Origin: Bacillus salacetis
GTDB taxonomy: Bacteria; Bacillota; Bacilli; Bacillales; Bacillaceae_B
Assembly (NCBI RefSeq): GCF_003581585.1
Contig: NZ_QXIR01000013.1
Location: 49,759 to 113,758, forward strand
Direction of reading: 5' to 3'
DNA length: 64,000 bases
This document shows, one piece after another, positions 8,714 through 17,881 of the stretch. The translations under genes and the position numbers were made by a program. The notes beneath the pieces were generated by a model. The model was not told the DNA's origin. It did not search any database and worked only from the letters and a program-made list of their open reading frames with translations. The first letter of the stretch is position 1; each line of letters begins with the position of its first letter.

Positions 8714-9199
8714 TTATGAGGGGATAATCGGATTATAAAGATTCACTACATTATCATTTTCAGACCACCGGCTGTAGATTTCCAGGTTCCAGCCTTCCAG
8801 ATTCCCCCGATACCCTTTTTCATCCAGCCATTGATGCAGGTGAGAATAGACACCAAAGATTTGAGAAGCATGCCCCTGGAAGTGAAGAACACCAAAGATT
8901 TGAGCAGGGATGACCAGGCTCACCATCCCCTCCGGAATATCCTCAATTTCATTCACCTCGAAGCAAACCCAGTAGCCATCGTCTTCGTGAGGCGAATCTA
9001 CAACTTTAAAGGCCCCAATAAGCTTTACCGGGTCTATTAAATTCTTGATTTCATCCCGCCGGCTGTCCAATAACACGAAAGCTTTGGGAATTTCGCGGCC
9101 ATAGCTTTCCGTGTCTTCGCACACGACCCGGAAGCCGATTAACTTCATTTCCTTCAGTTCCGTAACTCCTTTAACAACATGTGAATCCACTTTTTCCAT
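8714..9199 (-). CDS. GyrI-like effector-binding domain protein
   Basis: A 161-residue stand-alone protein whose sequence looks like the GyrI-like/AraC-type small-molecule binding domain: a KEMKLIGFRV first strand, a central SLVIPAQIFGVLHFQG segment, and a C-terminal NLEIYSRW strand. There is no helix-turn-helix, so it is not itself a transcription factor. Such proteins bind or sometimes hydrolyse small molecules. ATG 9199 follows GAGGGGAA by about 9 bp. Single gene, converging on the cyclase gene. Confidence 0.7.
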   Translation of the reverse strand: MEKVDSHVVKGVTELKEMKLIGFRVVCEDTESYGREIPKAFVLLDSRRDEIKNLIDPVKLIGAFKVVDSPHEDDGYWVCFEVNEIEDIPEGMVSLVIPAQIFGVLHFQGHASQIFGVYSHLHQWLDEKGYRGNLEGWNLEIYSRWSENDNVVNLYNPIIPS

Positions 9200-9533
9200 T
9201 CATCTGTTCCCCTCTCGTCATTGGGCTTATTGTTATCTAGTTCCACAACGAGCTGGAATATCCTTCAAGCATTTCAAAGAGAATGGACCTGCCATTCAGA
9301 AAAAGGCACAAAGCACCGATGAAGCAGATATGGAACCACCTTCATGGCATTAAGCCCGCTGCAATGCTTAACGTCCATTGCAAACCATTTCCGGGGTAAT
9401 TCCCTTCCGCTTCCACAATCCCAGATGATTTCCTTCCACCTTCACAAACTTGTGCTTCAGGTGATTTTTCCCCTTCTAGATAAGAGAGCATGGCACACGC
9501 TTTAAGATAATCCTCTACAGCAGGCCGCAATGA
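9200..9533. other. Intergenic stretch without a supported gene
   Basis: This stretch lies between the effector-binding gene and the gndA terminator. A 62-codon frame with a TTG start on the minus strand (9342-9530) has no ribosome binding site and resembles nothing I know. I see no repeat or RNA structure of note. Confidence 0.5.
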
Positions 9534-9565
9534 AAGAAACGCCCCGGTTTAACGGGACGTTTCTT
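9534..9565 (-). terminator. Terminator of gndA
   Basis: AAACG(C)CCCG and CGGG(A)CGTTT pair around a short loop, with pyrimidine-rich flanks on both sides. It begins about 25 bp past the gndA stop on the minus strand. Confidence 0.7.
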
Positions 9566-9589
9566 TTCTATTCTCTTGATTTCATAAAA

Positions 9590-11002
9590 TTATTTGTCCA
9601 TCCACTCAGTGTGGAAGATACCCTCCCTGTCCGTACGTTCATACGTATGGGCACCGAAGTAATCACGCTGTGCCTGGATGAGGTTCGCAGGAAGTGTTTC
9701 GGTGCGGTAGCTGTCATAGTATGAAAGCGCTGCAGAGAAGCCCGGTACCGGGATGCCATTTTGTACTGCAGTGGAAATGACATCGCGAAGTGCATATTGA
9801 TAGCTTTCAACGATTTCCTTGAAGTAATCATCAAGAAGCAGGTTGGACAGGTTTGAATCTCTGTCGTATGCCTCTTTGATTTTTTGAAGGAACTGAGCAC
9901 GGATGATGCATCCGCCGCGGAAGATCATCGCAATTTCCCCGTATTTCAGATCCCAGCCAAATTCTTCCGAAGCAGAGCGCATTTGGGCAAATCCTTGTGC
10001 ATATGAACAGATTTTGCTCATGTACAGCGCTTTTCTGATGGATTCGACCAATGCTTTCTTGTCGCCTTCAAAAGGTTTTGCTTCCGGACCTGAAAGAACT
10101 TTGCTTGCTTTGACTCTCTCATCCTTGATGCTGGAGATGAAGCGGGCAAACACTGATTCCGTGATGATAGGAAGGGACACGCCAAGATCAAGCGCGCTTT
10201 GGCTAGTCCATTTACCGGTGCCTTTTTGTCCTGCTTTATCCAGGATGACATCCACCATCGGCTTGCCTGTTTCTTCATCTTTCTTCGTGAAGATATCCGC
10301 CGTGATTTCAATCAGGTAGCTGTCAAGCTCCCCTTTGTTCCATTCAGCGAATGTTTCATGCAGTTCTTCTGCACTGAATCCCAGCATGTGTTTCAACAGG
10401 AAATAAGATTCAGAGATCAGCTGCATATCCCCATATTCGATCCCATTATGGACCATTTTCACATAGTGGCCGGCACCGTCTGGACCGATATAAGTCGTAC
10501 AGGCTTCTCCATTCACTTTTGCGGCGATATCTTTGAAGACCGGAGCCACAAGCTCATACGCTTCTTTCTGACCTCCAGGCATTATGGATGGACCTGTAAG
10601 GGCACCCTCTTCCCCGCCTGAGACACCAGTACCGATGAAGTGGATGCCGGACTCGCTGAGCTCATGATTTCGTCTGCGTGTATCTTCGAAGAATGTATTG
10701 CCACCGTCGATCAGGATATCCCCTTTATCCAGATGAGGCTTAAGCTGTTCAATTGTCGCATCTGTAGGGCCTCCTGCTTTCACCATAAGAAGGATTTTGC
10801 GTGGTGATTCAAGGGACTGAACGAATTCTTCAATACTATATGTACCCACTACATTTTTCCCTTTGGATTCTTGAAGCATTTCATCCGTTTTTTCACGTGA
10901 ACGATTATAAACAGACACTGAATATCCTCTGCTCTCGATATTCCATGCCAGGTTTTTACCCATTACTGCAAGGCCGATCACACCGATTTGTTGTTTCGAC
11001 AT
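9590..11002 (-). CDS. gndA: 6-phosphogluconate dehydrogenase, NADP-dependent
   Basis: The decarboxylating dehydrogenase converts 6-phosphogluconate to ribulose-5-phosphate, CO2 and NADPH. It has 470 residues from ATG 11002, matching the Bacillus GndA length. The Rossmann motif [13 protein letters not shown] is at the N-terminus, the signature IMPGGQKEA lies near 130, and [11 protein letters not shown] near 260. The ribosome binding site AAAGGA is 9 bp upstream of this ATG; an ATG 6 bases earlier lies too close. It works with zwf on the opposite strand. Confidence 0.95.
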   Translation of the reverse strand: MSKQQIGVIGLAVMGKNLAWNIESRGYSVSVYNRSREKTDEMLQESKGKNVVGTYSIEEFVQSLESPRKILLMVKAGGPTDATIEQLKPHLDKGDILIDGGNTFFEDTRRRNHELSESGIHFIGTGVSGGEEGALTGPSIMPGGQKEAYELVAPVFKDIAAKVNGEACTTYIGPDGAGHYVKMVHNGIEYGDMQLISESYFLLKHMLGFSAEELHETFAEWNKGELDSYLIEITADIFTKKDEETGKPMVDVILDKAGQKGTGKWTSQSALDLGVSLPIITESVFARFISSIKDERVKASKVLSGPEAKPFEGDKKALVESIRKALYMSKICSYAQGFAQMRSASEEFGWDLKYGEIAMIFRGGCIIRAQFLQKIKEAYDRDSNLSNLLLDDYFKEIVESYQYALRDVISTAVQNGIPVPGFSAALSYYDSYRTETLPANLIQAQRDYFGAHTYERTDREGIFHTEWMDK

Positions 11003-11139
11003 GTTCATACGTCCTTTCATAGTGTATTTAATCAGTTAACAATCTTTATAAATTTAACAAAGTTTTTGGCTGAAGTGCAAACAATACACCTCATCACTAG
11101 TGTGACGCTGTGCAGGGGAAATTAATCAATGAATATACT

Positions 11140-12393
11140 CTATTTATCATCCCGCAAAAAATCTTTGTTAAAACTTGTGTCATTATGAGGATCGCGCTTT
11201 TCTTTTTTTATCGAAAATCCTTTTTGGATCATTTTCTTTCCGAACTTGTCCTGAAGCTTTTCAATGGTCTGGTACAGCGGTTCTTTCCTGGCATGTTCTT
11301 CAAAAGAAAAGATATCGAGCTGCAGTGCGGCATCATCCCGTTCAACAAGATCCTGGCCGGTCACACCTAAAAGCCTGATGGAGTTCCCATTCCAGTGCTC
11401 CAGGAATAGTGCTTTGGCTGTTGTATAAATATCTTCCTGCGAACCTACCGGATTCCTTAATTTCCTGCTCCGGGTTATGGTTTTGCGGTCCTTGAACCTC
11501 AGGGTAAGCATAACAGTGGATGCCAGGGTATCTTTCGTTTTCATCCTGGAAGCCACTTTGGCAGAAAGCTGATTCAGCGTGTTCAACAACTCTTTCTGGT
11601 TTGCCGTATCCCGTGGAAGCGTGGTAGAATTCCCGACGCTTTTAAAATCATATACTGAGTCAGGATCCACCGGCCTGTCATCCTGGCCATTTGCCCGTGC
11701 TTTCAACCTCAGCCCATTGATTCCAAGTTGAGATTTAAGAATGATTTCATTCGCCTTTGCAAGCTCGCCTATTGTTGGAATTTCCATTGAATATAACTTT
11801 TGAGCTGTCTTTTCTCCGATTCCATGCATTTCCTTTACATCCAGCGGCCACAATTTCCCCGGGAGATCCCTTTTGCGCAAAACGGTGATGCCCATTGGCT
11901 TTTTCATATCAGATGCCGTCTTTGCTAGAAATTTATTGGGGGCGACACCGATGCTTGACGGCAGGTCGAGCTGGGAAAGAATCTGATTTTGGATTGATTC
12001 AGCGATAAACAGCGGACTTCCAAGGGTATAACTTTCAGTAATATCGACATATCCTTCATCAATGGAGACAGGCTCAACCCACTGGGAATACTGCCTAAGG
12101 ATATCAAACATCCCTTGGGATGCGGAGCGGTATCGGTCAAAATTCGGCCTCATGATAATTAATTGGGGGCAAAGCTTTTTCGCTTCCCATAAAGGCATTG
12201 TCGTCTTGACACCAAAGCGCCTTGCTTCATAGCTGCAGGTCACGATGATCCCGCGCCTCTCATCGGGGTTTCCCGCAATAGCAAGGGGCTTTCCCTTGAG
12301 CTCGGGATTATATGCAGCTTCTACAGATGCGTAAAAGCTGTTCATATCAACATGAAGAATGACTCTTCCATTCTTAGGATAATGAGGATGCAT
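11140..12393 (-). CDS. polY1: Y-family DNA polymerase IV, PolY1/YqjH
   Basis: A translesion DNA polymerase of the DinB/UmuC family, 417 residues. The catalytic carboxylates lie in HVDMNSFYASVE and PVSIDEGYVD, followed by helix-hairpin-helix and little-finger regions. The start ATG 12393 is chosen because AAAAAGGG precedes it by about 9 bp and it matches the N-terminus of the Bacillus homologue. A TTG at 12435 with AAGGGGA is possible. It makes error-prone DNA past lesions. Flanked downstream by gndA and upstream by the repeat array. Confidence 0.92.
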   Translation of the reverse strand: MHPHYPKNGRVILHVDMNSFYASVEAAYNPELKGKPLAIAGNPDERRGIIVTCSYEARRFGVKTTMPLWEAKKLCPQLIIMRPNFDRYRSASQGMFDILRQYSQWVEPVSIDEGYVDITESYTLGSPLFIAESIQNQILSQLDLPSSIGVAPNKFLAKTASDMKKPMGITVLRKRDLPGKLWPLDVKEMHGIGEKTAQKLYSMEIPTIGELAKANEIILKSQLGINGLRLKARANGQDDRPVDPDSVYDFKSVGNSTTLPRDTANQKELLNTLNQLSAKVASRMKTKDTLASTVMLTLRFKDRKTITRSRKLRNPVGSQEDIYTTAKALFLEHWNGNSIRLLGVTGQDLVERDDAALQLDIFSFEEHARKEPLYQTIEKLQDKFGKKMIQKGFSIKKEKRDPHNDTSFNKDFLRDDK

Positions 12394-12492
12394 GCACACC
12401 AGCCCTTTTTCCGGATACTCTTTGAAGGAGCTCAAAATCCCCTTCCCTTTCTACTAGTGTACTACATTATACGCCAGAGCACACACGTTCGC

Positions 12493-13110
12493 ACTAAAAA
12501 GCGGAAGCGCCCTGATCAGACCCGACAGGCATAAGACGAGCCGGCGGGAAGGTTTCTCTTTAACCTTCTTGACGGATTGGCTTATGACCCCGAGGGGCTG
12601 GGCGCTGGAGCTGGATTGACTAAAAAGCGGAAGCGCCCTGATCAGACCCGACAGGCAAATGTTCCGTCGAGAAAAAAAGGCGCTCTTCCCTTTTATTCTC
12701 GTCGGGTTATTTGACCCCGAGGGGCTGGGCGCTGGAGCTGGATTGACTAAAAAGCGGAAGCGGCCGTTCAGCGCCGTACGGATTTCAGGGCACTCGCATG
12801 AGATATAGGAATCACGAAGAGCGTCAGCGATTCGATGATGACTAATCGCAAGGAGAGTGACCGAAATCCGCTAGGCGCTGGCCGCTGGAGCTGGATTGAC
12901 TAAAAAGCGGAAGCGCCCTGATCAGACCCGACAGGCAAATGTTCCGTCGAGAAGAAAAGGCGCTCTTCCCTTTTATTTTCGTCGGGTTATATGACCCCGA
13001 GGGGCTGGGCGCTGGAGCTGGATTAATAAAAAGCGGAAGCGGAAGGCCCACGAACGAGATACAGGGAGCACAACGAACAGAGTGAGTTCTTGAAGCCGAT
13101 TAAGATTTCA
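12493..13110. repeat. Tandem array of structured REP-like repeats
   Basis: Four head-to-tail units (12495-12620, 12621-12747, 12748-12900, 12901-13025) and a diverged partial fifth (from 13026). Each starts TAAAAAGCGGAAGCG and the complete units end GGCGCTGGAGCTGGATT or a close variant. Unit ends are complementary (AGCGCCC with GGGCGCT) and the interiors pair again, so each unit can fold into one long hairpin. Units 2 and 4 are nearly identical; units 1 and 3 carry different interiors between the same ends. No reading frame is supported. Similar repeats are, as I recall, common in Bacillaceae genomes. Confidence 0.8.
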
Positions 13111-13148
13111 AAAAAAAAGAAGAGGACGAATTATGATCCTTCGTCCTC
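13109..13148 (-). terminator. Terminator of the CheW gene
   Basis: GAGGACGAA (13122-13130) and TTCGTCCTC (13140-13148) form a perfect hairpin. On the minus strand it is followed by nine T residues. It separates the CheW gene from the repeat array. Confidence 0.92.
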
Positions 13149-13168
13149 AAACAGGAAATCTTTCCACT

Positions 13169-13672
13169 TTATTTACCTGGATTCTGTACTGTTTCCATCT
13201 TGTCTTCTTGCTGGCGATCCTTCATGTAATCCTGGATTTCCCTGATTCCTTCAAGGCTTTCTACCAATACGTCAGGGTCGATCATCGTAATAAGCCTATT
13301 TTCAAGGTTGATGACGCCCGAAAAGTACTTTGTCCTGGAGTACGCGATCAATCCCACTTGAGTCAAGGCCCCTTGGGGTATCTCCAATATTTCTCTCGCT
13401 TCATGAACGACAATCCCCAGCGAGAGAACTTCTGATTTTAAAACGATTAATTTTCCGTCAGCCGCGGATTCACTTCGGCCATATAGGATATTTGTAAAAT
13501 CAATGACTGGAACCAGTTCTCCCCTTACTTTTGTAAGACCGAGCACATACCCGGGCAGTTGGGGGATGGGAGTGATGTTTTCAGGCTTTTCAATAGAAAT
13601 CACATGTCCGACTGGAATCGCGTACTCTTCCTTGCCTGAATGGAAAATGACAGCTTTATTGTTTATATCCAT
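13169..13672 (-). CDS. Orphan CheW-domain chemotaxis coupling protein
   Basis: A 167-residue protein consisting of one CheW domain: KAVIFHSGKEEYAIPVGHVISIE at the N-terminus (shown here as its start KAVIFHSG), the PGYVLGLTKVRGELVPVIDF core, and a hydrophobic second subdomain. CheW couples chemoreceptors to the kinase CheA. No response-regulator domain is present, so it is not CheV. No other chemotaxis gene is nearby. ATG 13672 has AGAAGGGGC about 7 bp upstream; the frame extends eight codons further without support. Its own terminator follows. Confidence 0.85.
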   Translation of the reverse strand: MDINNKAVIFHSGKEEYAIPVGHVISIEKPENITPIPQLPGYVLGLTKVRGELVPVIDFTNILYGRSESAADGKLIVLKSEVLSLGIVVHEAREILEIPQGALTQVGLIAYSRTKYFSGVINLENRLITMIDPDVLVESLEGIREIQDYMKDRQQEDKMETVQNPGK

Positions 13673-13855
13673 GCTAACGCCCCTTCTAAAGATCAAAAAT
13701 ATGTACTAATAAGACTAATGTACCACAGAAATGACACATTGTATTTTCAAGACCAGCTAAACCTTTCTCTTTTTATATCGGTTGAATATGTTCATACATA
13801 AGTACATTATTATTATTTGATGAAAATCAGGTGCCAGGATACAGCCATAAAAAAA

Positions 13856-14037
13856 GCTGTCTTCGCATTAATTATTGCTTTTGAAAAATCTCAAGAGCCG
13901 GATTTGCCCTTGTATTCCAAATCCTTACACTCGAAAATGGGAGAGTGCTCTTTTCTTTCTTACGGTTTTTTTCAATGTAGTATCAAGATATTATTTGAGC
14001 TATATATTAAACAGCAAGAAAGCTTACGAAAAGAGCC
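13856..14037 (+). repeat. MITE-like dispersed repeat, copy B
   Basis: The most diverged copy, about 182 bp, beginning GCTGTCTTCGCATTA and ending CTTACGAAAAGAGCC. Its right end lies directly against the A/T tract of the yqjE terminator. Same orientation as copies D and E. Confidence 0.65.
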
Positions 14038-14071
14038 TAAAAAACAGGCTCCGCATTTACACGGAGCCTGT
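14036..14071 (-). terminator. Terminator of yqjE
   Basis: ACAGGCTCCG (14044-14053) and CGGAGCCTGT (14062-14071) form a 10-bp hairpin followed by a T tract on the minus strand. Confidence 0.9.
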
Positions 14072-14084
14072 CAGTTTGAAGTGT

Positions 14085-15206
14085 TTATTCGCCTGCAACT
14101 TCCTGAACGATGGCAATCACCATTTCAGCAAGCTTGGAAAGTTCCTCTACAGACATCCTTTCATTTTTTGTATGGATTTCTTCATACCCTACAGCAAGGT
14201 TTACTGTCGGAACACCGAAACCGGCTATGACGTTTGCATCGCTTCCTCCGCCGCTTGTCAACAATTCACTAGGACGGCCAATCTTTTTGGCTGCTTTACG
14301 GGCAACTTCAACGACATGGTCGCCTTCACCGAACTTGAAGCCAGGATACATGACAATCACTTCAACTTCTGCACTGCCGCCCATTTCGGAGGCAGCAGAT
14401 TCAAATGCATCCTTCATTTTCGCCACCTGTGCTTCCATTTTTTCCGGAACCAATGAACGTGCTTCAGCAAGGATATCCACTCTGTCGCAAACAATGTTTG
14501 TCGCGCCGCCGCCTTCAAAGCGTCCGATATTTGCTGTGGTTTCTTCATCGATTCTGCCAAGAGGCATTCTTGAAATCGCTTTTGAAGCCATCGTAATGGC
14601 AGATGCACCTTTTTCAGGAGCTACTCCGGCATGAGCTGTTTTTCCATTGATGGTGGCCCTTACCTTTGCCTGAGTCGGAGCCGCTACGATGATATTGCCC
14701 ACTTTTCCGTCACTATCCAATGCAAATCCGTATTTAGCTGTCACTAAAGATGCATCTAGGGCCTTCGCACCCACAAGGCCGGATTCTTCACCGACCGTGA
14801 TGATGAATTGGATGGTGCCGTGCGGAATGTTCTGCTCTTTCAATACACGGACCGCTTCAAGCATTGTCGCAAGGCCGGCTTTATCGTCGGCTCCAAGGAT
14901 TGTCGTACCATCGGAATAAACATATCCATCCTTCACAGAAGGTTTGACGCCCACCGCAGGAACCACCGTATCCATGTGGGAAGTGAAGTAGATCGTATCT
15001 GCACCTTCTTTTGTGCCTTGAAGTGTACACACAAGGTTGCCGGCTCCATGACCAGTCTGGTCCATCGTGTCATCTTCAAAAACCTCTACTCCAAGATCTT
15101 CAAATTTTTTCGTGAGGACTTTGGCAATTTCCGCTTCGTGTTTCGTTTCGGAATCAATCTGTACCAATTCCAGGAATTCGTTCAGTAAACGTTCATGATT
15201 AATCAT
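14085..15206 (-). CDS. yqjE: M20-family metallopeptidase YqjE (peptidase T-like)
   Basis: A zinc aminopeptidase of the M20/PepT-like group, 373 residues. The motifs SHMDTV, GADDKAG and EESGLVGAK hold the metal ligands and catalytic acids; GKTAHAGVAPEKG begins the dimerisation domain, and GGGSDAN and a late His complete the site. ATG 15206 has TGGAGGT upstream. Probably a cytoplasmic di- or tripeptidase. It sits downstream of the carboxylase gene with 79 bp between. Confidence 0.9.
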   Translation of the reverse strand: MINHERLLNEFLELVQIDSETKHEAEIAKVLTKKFEDLGVEVFEDDTMDQTGHGAGNLVCTLQGTKEGADTIYFTSHMDTVVPAVGVKPSVKDGYVYSDGTTILGADDKAGLATMLEAVRVLKEQNIPHGTIQFIITVGEESGLVGAKALDASLVTAKYGFALDSDGKVGNIIVAAPTQAKVRATINGKTAHAGVAPEKGASAITMASKAISRMPLGRIDEETTANIGRFEGGGATNIVCDRVDILAEARSLVPEKMEAQVAKMKDAFESAASEMGGSAEVEVIVMYPGFKFGEGDHVVEVARKAAKKIGRPSELLTSGGGSDANVIAGFGVPTVNLAVGYEEIHTKNERMSVEELSKLAEMVIAIVQEVAGE

Positions 15207-15285
15207 ACTTTTACCTCCAGTTATGTAGTCACTAGAATAGTATATCTCTAATGGTGAAGGTCTACAAATGATTGCAATCCTGCTA

Positions 15286-16833
15286 TTAAAGCGGAATATT
15301 GCCGTGCTTCTTCTTCGGGCGTTCCTCTTTCTTGTTTCGCATCATTTCAAGGCCTTGAATCAACTTGATCCTTGTTTCACGGGGATCGATGACATCATCG
15401 ACCATTCCTCTGGCTGCCGCTACATAAGGATTGGCAAATTTCTCACGATACTCTTCAATCTTCTGCTCGCGTACTTCTTCCGGGTTATTGCTGTGTTGGA
15501 TCTCCCTTGCAAAAATGATATTTGCTGCGCCCTGAGGCCCCATGACCGCAATTTCAGCATTCGGCCAGGAGAATACCAGGTCTGCACCGATTGATTTACT
15601 GTTCAAGGCGACATATGCTCCTCCATATGCTTTTCGGAGGATGACCGTCATCTTCGGAACAGTCGCTTCAGAGTATGCGTAAAGGATTTTCGCCCCGTGC
15701 CGGATGATCCCGCCGTGCTCCTGTTTGATTCCAGGGAAGAAGCCCGTTACATCCTCAAACGTAATTAAGGGGATATTGAAGCTGTCACAGAATCGGATGA
15801 ATCGGGAAGCTTTATCGGAAGAATCGATATCGAGGCCTCCAGCCATCACTTTTGGCTGGTTGCACACAAGGCCGACCACCTCACCTTTAATGCGGGCAAG
15901 GCCAACGACTATATTTTTGGCAAATTCCTTTTGAACTTCCATGAATGAGCCCTCATCGACAACCTGGCCAATGACCTTGCGAACATCATATGGCCGGATC
16001 GCATCAAACGGGATCAAATCGGTCAGGTCGGGACGATAATCGTCTTCCTCATCGGCTTTCAGCATAGGCGGTTTTTCTTCATTGTTCTGCGGCAGGTATG
16101 AGAGCAATTCCCTTACCGACTGAAGAACCCCCTCTTCTGTTTCTCCCCTGAAATGGGCATTGCCGCTGATTGTATTATGTACCTTCGCTCCGCCAAGATC
16201 CTCTGAACTGATCTTTTCGCCAGTTACGGTTTCAATGACTTTGGGTCCGGTGATGAACATCTGGCTTGTCTTATCCACCATAAAGACGAAGTCGGTGATG
16301 GCGGGTGAATAAACGGCTCCCCCTGCACAAGGTCCCATGATAACGGAAATCTGCGGAATCACCCCTGAATAGATCGAGTTACGATAGAAAATATGGCCGT
16401 ATCCGTCCAGTGACACGACTCCTTCCTGGATCCGGGCGCCTCCTGAATCATTAAGACCGATGAATGGTGCTCCATTTTTCACAGCCAGGTCCATCACATG
16501 GGCGATTTTCTTTGCATGCATCTCCCCAAGAGCACCGCCGAATACAGTGAAATCCTGCGAGAACAAGTAAATAGGTCTGCCGTTGACCTTTCCGTACCCG
16601 GTGACAACGCCGTCTCCCGGACCTTTCATCCCATCCAGGCCAAAATCCGTGCTTCTATGTTCTATAAACGGGTTAAGTTCCACAAATGAACCCTCATCCA
16701 CCAGGATGTCGATTCGTTCCCTTGCAGTCAGCTTTCCTTTTTCATGCTGCTTATCAATCCGCTTATCTCCGCCTCCAAGCTCTACCTCTCTGCGGCGGTC
16801 GTATAATTCATTTATTTTTTCATAGATATCCAT
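15286..16833 (-). CDS. yqjD: Acyl-CoA carboxylase, carboxyltransferase (beta) subunit
   Basis: A 515-residue biotin-dependent carboxyltransferase of the propionyl-CoA carboxylase beta / methylmalonyl-CoA decarboxylase alpha family. The N-terminal half has KLTARERIDILVDEGSF and GLNDSGGARIQEG; the second half has SKSIGADLVFSWPNAEIAVMG, shown here by its core ADLVFSWPN. It lies 2 bp downstream of the methylmalonyl-CoA epimerase, which points to propionyl-CoA to methylmalonyl-CoA conversion. No dedicated biotin carboxylase alpha subunit is adjacent, so the partner must be encoded elsewhere or be shared. Confidence 0.9.
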   Translation of the reverse strand: MDIYEKINELYDRRREVELGGGDKRIDKQHEKGKLTARERIDILVDEGSFVELNPFIEHRSTDFGLDGMKGPGDGVVTGYGKVNGRPIYLFSQDFTVFGGALGEMHAKKIAHVMDLAVKNGAPFIGLNDSGGARIQEGVVSLDGYGHIFYRNSIYSGVIPQISVIMGPCAGGAVYSPAITDFVFMVDKTSQMFITGPKVIETVTGEKISSEDLGGAKVHNTISGNAHFRGETEEGVLQSVRELLSYLPQNNEEKPPMLKADEEDDYRPDLTDLIPFDAIRPYDVRKVIGQVVDEGSFMEVQKEFAKNIVVGLARIKGEVVGLVCNQPKVMAGGLDIDSSDKASRFIRFCDSFNIPLITFEDVTGFFPGIKQEHGGIIRHGAKILYAYSEATVPKMTVILRKAYGGAYVALNSKSIGADLVFSWPNAEIAVMGPQGAANIIFAREIQHSNNPEEVREQKIEEYREKFANPYVAAARGMVDDVIDPRETRIKLIQGLEMMRNKKEERPKKKHGNIPL

Positions 16834-16835
16834 GC

Positions 16836-17249
16836 TTACTCCCCCTTGATGTTATTCTTATCACAAAGCTCATATAGTACACCATGAGCAGATTTCGGAT
16901 GCATGAACGCGACTTGCGCACCGCCTGCCCCGGGCTTCGGCTGTTCATTGATCATATTGACACCCTTGTCCTTCAGTTCCTCAATTCTCTCCTGGATTCC
17001 GTTGACTCCAAAGGCCACATGATGGATGCCTTCGCCCCTTTTGGAAAGGAAGGCTGCAACCGGGCTCACTTCGTCCAATGGTTCCAATAATTCCAGTTTT
17101 ATGTTGCCGCCATCTATAAATGCTACTTTTACCTTTTGGGATTGCACCTCTTCAATTTGAAGAAGGGACAGGCCGAGAGTCTCAGTGTAAAAAGGCAGGG
17201 CCTCTTCGACAGACTTTACAGCTATCCCGATATGATCGACTTTTTTCAA
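16836..17249 (-). CDS. mce: Methylmalonyl-CoA epimerase
   Basis: A vicinal-oxygen-chelate fold epimerase that interconverts the R and S forms of methylmalonyl-CoA so that MutAB can use the product. It has 137 residues from a TTG start at 17249, placed by AAAGGGGAG just upstream and by the usual length. Motifs are KVDHIGIAV at the N-terminus, KLELLEP, GIHHVAFGV and the C-terminal VLYELCDK, which supply the metal ligands. An upstream in-frame ATG would add 16 residues without a ribosome binding site. First gene of the pair with the carboxylase. Confidence 0.9.
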   Translation of the reverse strand: MKKVDHIGIAVKSVEEALPFYTETLGLSLLQIEEVQSQKVKVAFIDGGNIKLELLEPLDEVSPVAAFLSKRGEGIHHVAFGVNGIQERIEELKDKGVNMINEQPKPGAGGAQVAFMHPKSAHGVLYELCDKNNIKGE

Positions 17250-17358
17250 AGATATCTCCCCTTTATAAAGAAGCTTAACATGTATTATATTCGCCAAGAT
17301 CTTTCAATTTCCTGCAAAAAAGCCAAATTTCCGTAAGCGATTTCAAGTCAATAAGGGG

Positions 17359-17387
17359 TTGTCATCCCGGCCGCAGGAAGATAAAAT
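17359..17387 (+). promoter_or_regulatory. Sigma-A promoter of prli42
   Basis: TTGTCA (17359-17364), a 17-bp spacer and TAAAAT (17382-17387) make a near-consensus promoter about 40 bp before the miniprotein gene. Confidence 0.7.
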
Positions 17388-17426
17388 AAGGTGTGTACAT
17401 GATTTTTCTCTACAGGAGTTGAAAAA

Positions 17427-17522
17427 ATGAGAAACAAGACACTTCAAAAAACGGTTGTGTATTTAATGTTATTTGCAATGATTGCATCAACTATCATGAT
17501 GGGACTTACCATGTTTTTATAA
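17427..17522 (+). CDS. prli42: Stressosome-associated miniprotein Prli42
   Basis: A 31-residue membrane miniprotein. It starts MRNKTLQKTVVYLML, with a basic N-terminus followed by one hydrophobic helix ending in MFL. This matches the Prli42 family, described in Listeria as anchoring the stressosome to the membrane. ACAGGAG lies 8 bp before ATG 17427, and a near-consensus promoter lies upstream. Its position beside the yqjC/mce region agrees with my memory of Bacillus genomes. It is shorter than most gene callers accept. Confidence 0.82.
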   Translation: MRNKTLQKTVVYLMLFAMIASTIMMGLTMFL

Positions 17523-17633
17523 GGATCTTTTTCATAAGCTTTGCTGCTAACTCATGCAATTTTCAAAAGGGTCTATCCCTAACTCACCTGAATAACCTTT
17601 GTAAATTAGAGAGATAAGGATAAAATTCGATAA

Positions 17634-17669
17634 AAAGGTCCAGCCATTTTCAGCAGATGGCTGGACCTT
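17634..17669. terminator. Bidirectional terminator between prli42 and yqjB
   Basis: AAAGGTCCAGCCAT (17634-17647) and ATGGCTGGACCTTT (17656-17669) form a perfect 14-bp stem with A and T flanks. It serves the converging prli42 and yqjB transcripts. The rest of 17523-17881 shows no supported gene. Confidence 0.8.
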
Positions 17670-17881
17670 TCACTGTTTGTGAGACCTGTTTAGATTGTTT
17701 TTGAAGTAGTGTAAATGAAGATTGGGTTGGGGACACTTTTGAGCCGGGGGCTTGGTCCATTTTCATGTCCTGGAGGATCATTCCTCCGGCATTTCCTATC
17801 GCTTTTCCCCAATGGGAAGTTCCATACAGATGACTATGTTTCCACAGCGACAGATCGAACCTCCCCAAAACAGCAGGGCAT

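Noticed and set aside
9342..9530. 62-codon minus-strand frame between gndA and the effector-binding gene
   Set aside because: TTG start, no ribosome binding site, no recognisable family, and the start lies in the gndA terminator.
12481..13110. Direct repeats considered as a CRISPR array
   Set aside because: Units are over 120 bp, internally self-complementary and contiguous, with no short constant repeat separated by unique spacers and no cas genes.
17650..17868. 72-codon minus-strand frame downstream of yqjB
   Set aside because: It starts with TTG without a ribosome binding site, and its 3' end runs through the prli42-yqjB terminator hairpin. It resembles no known protein.
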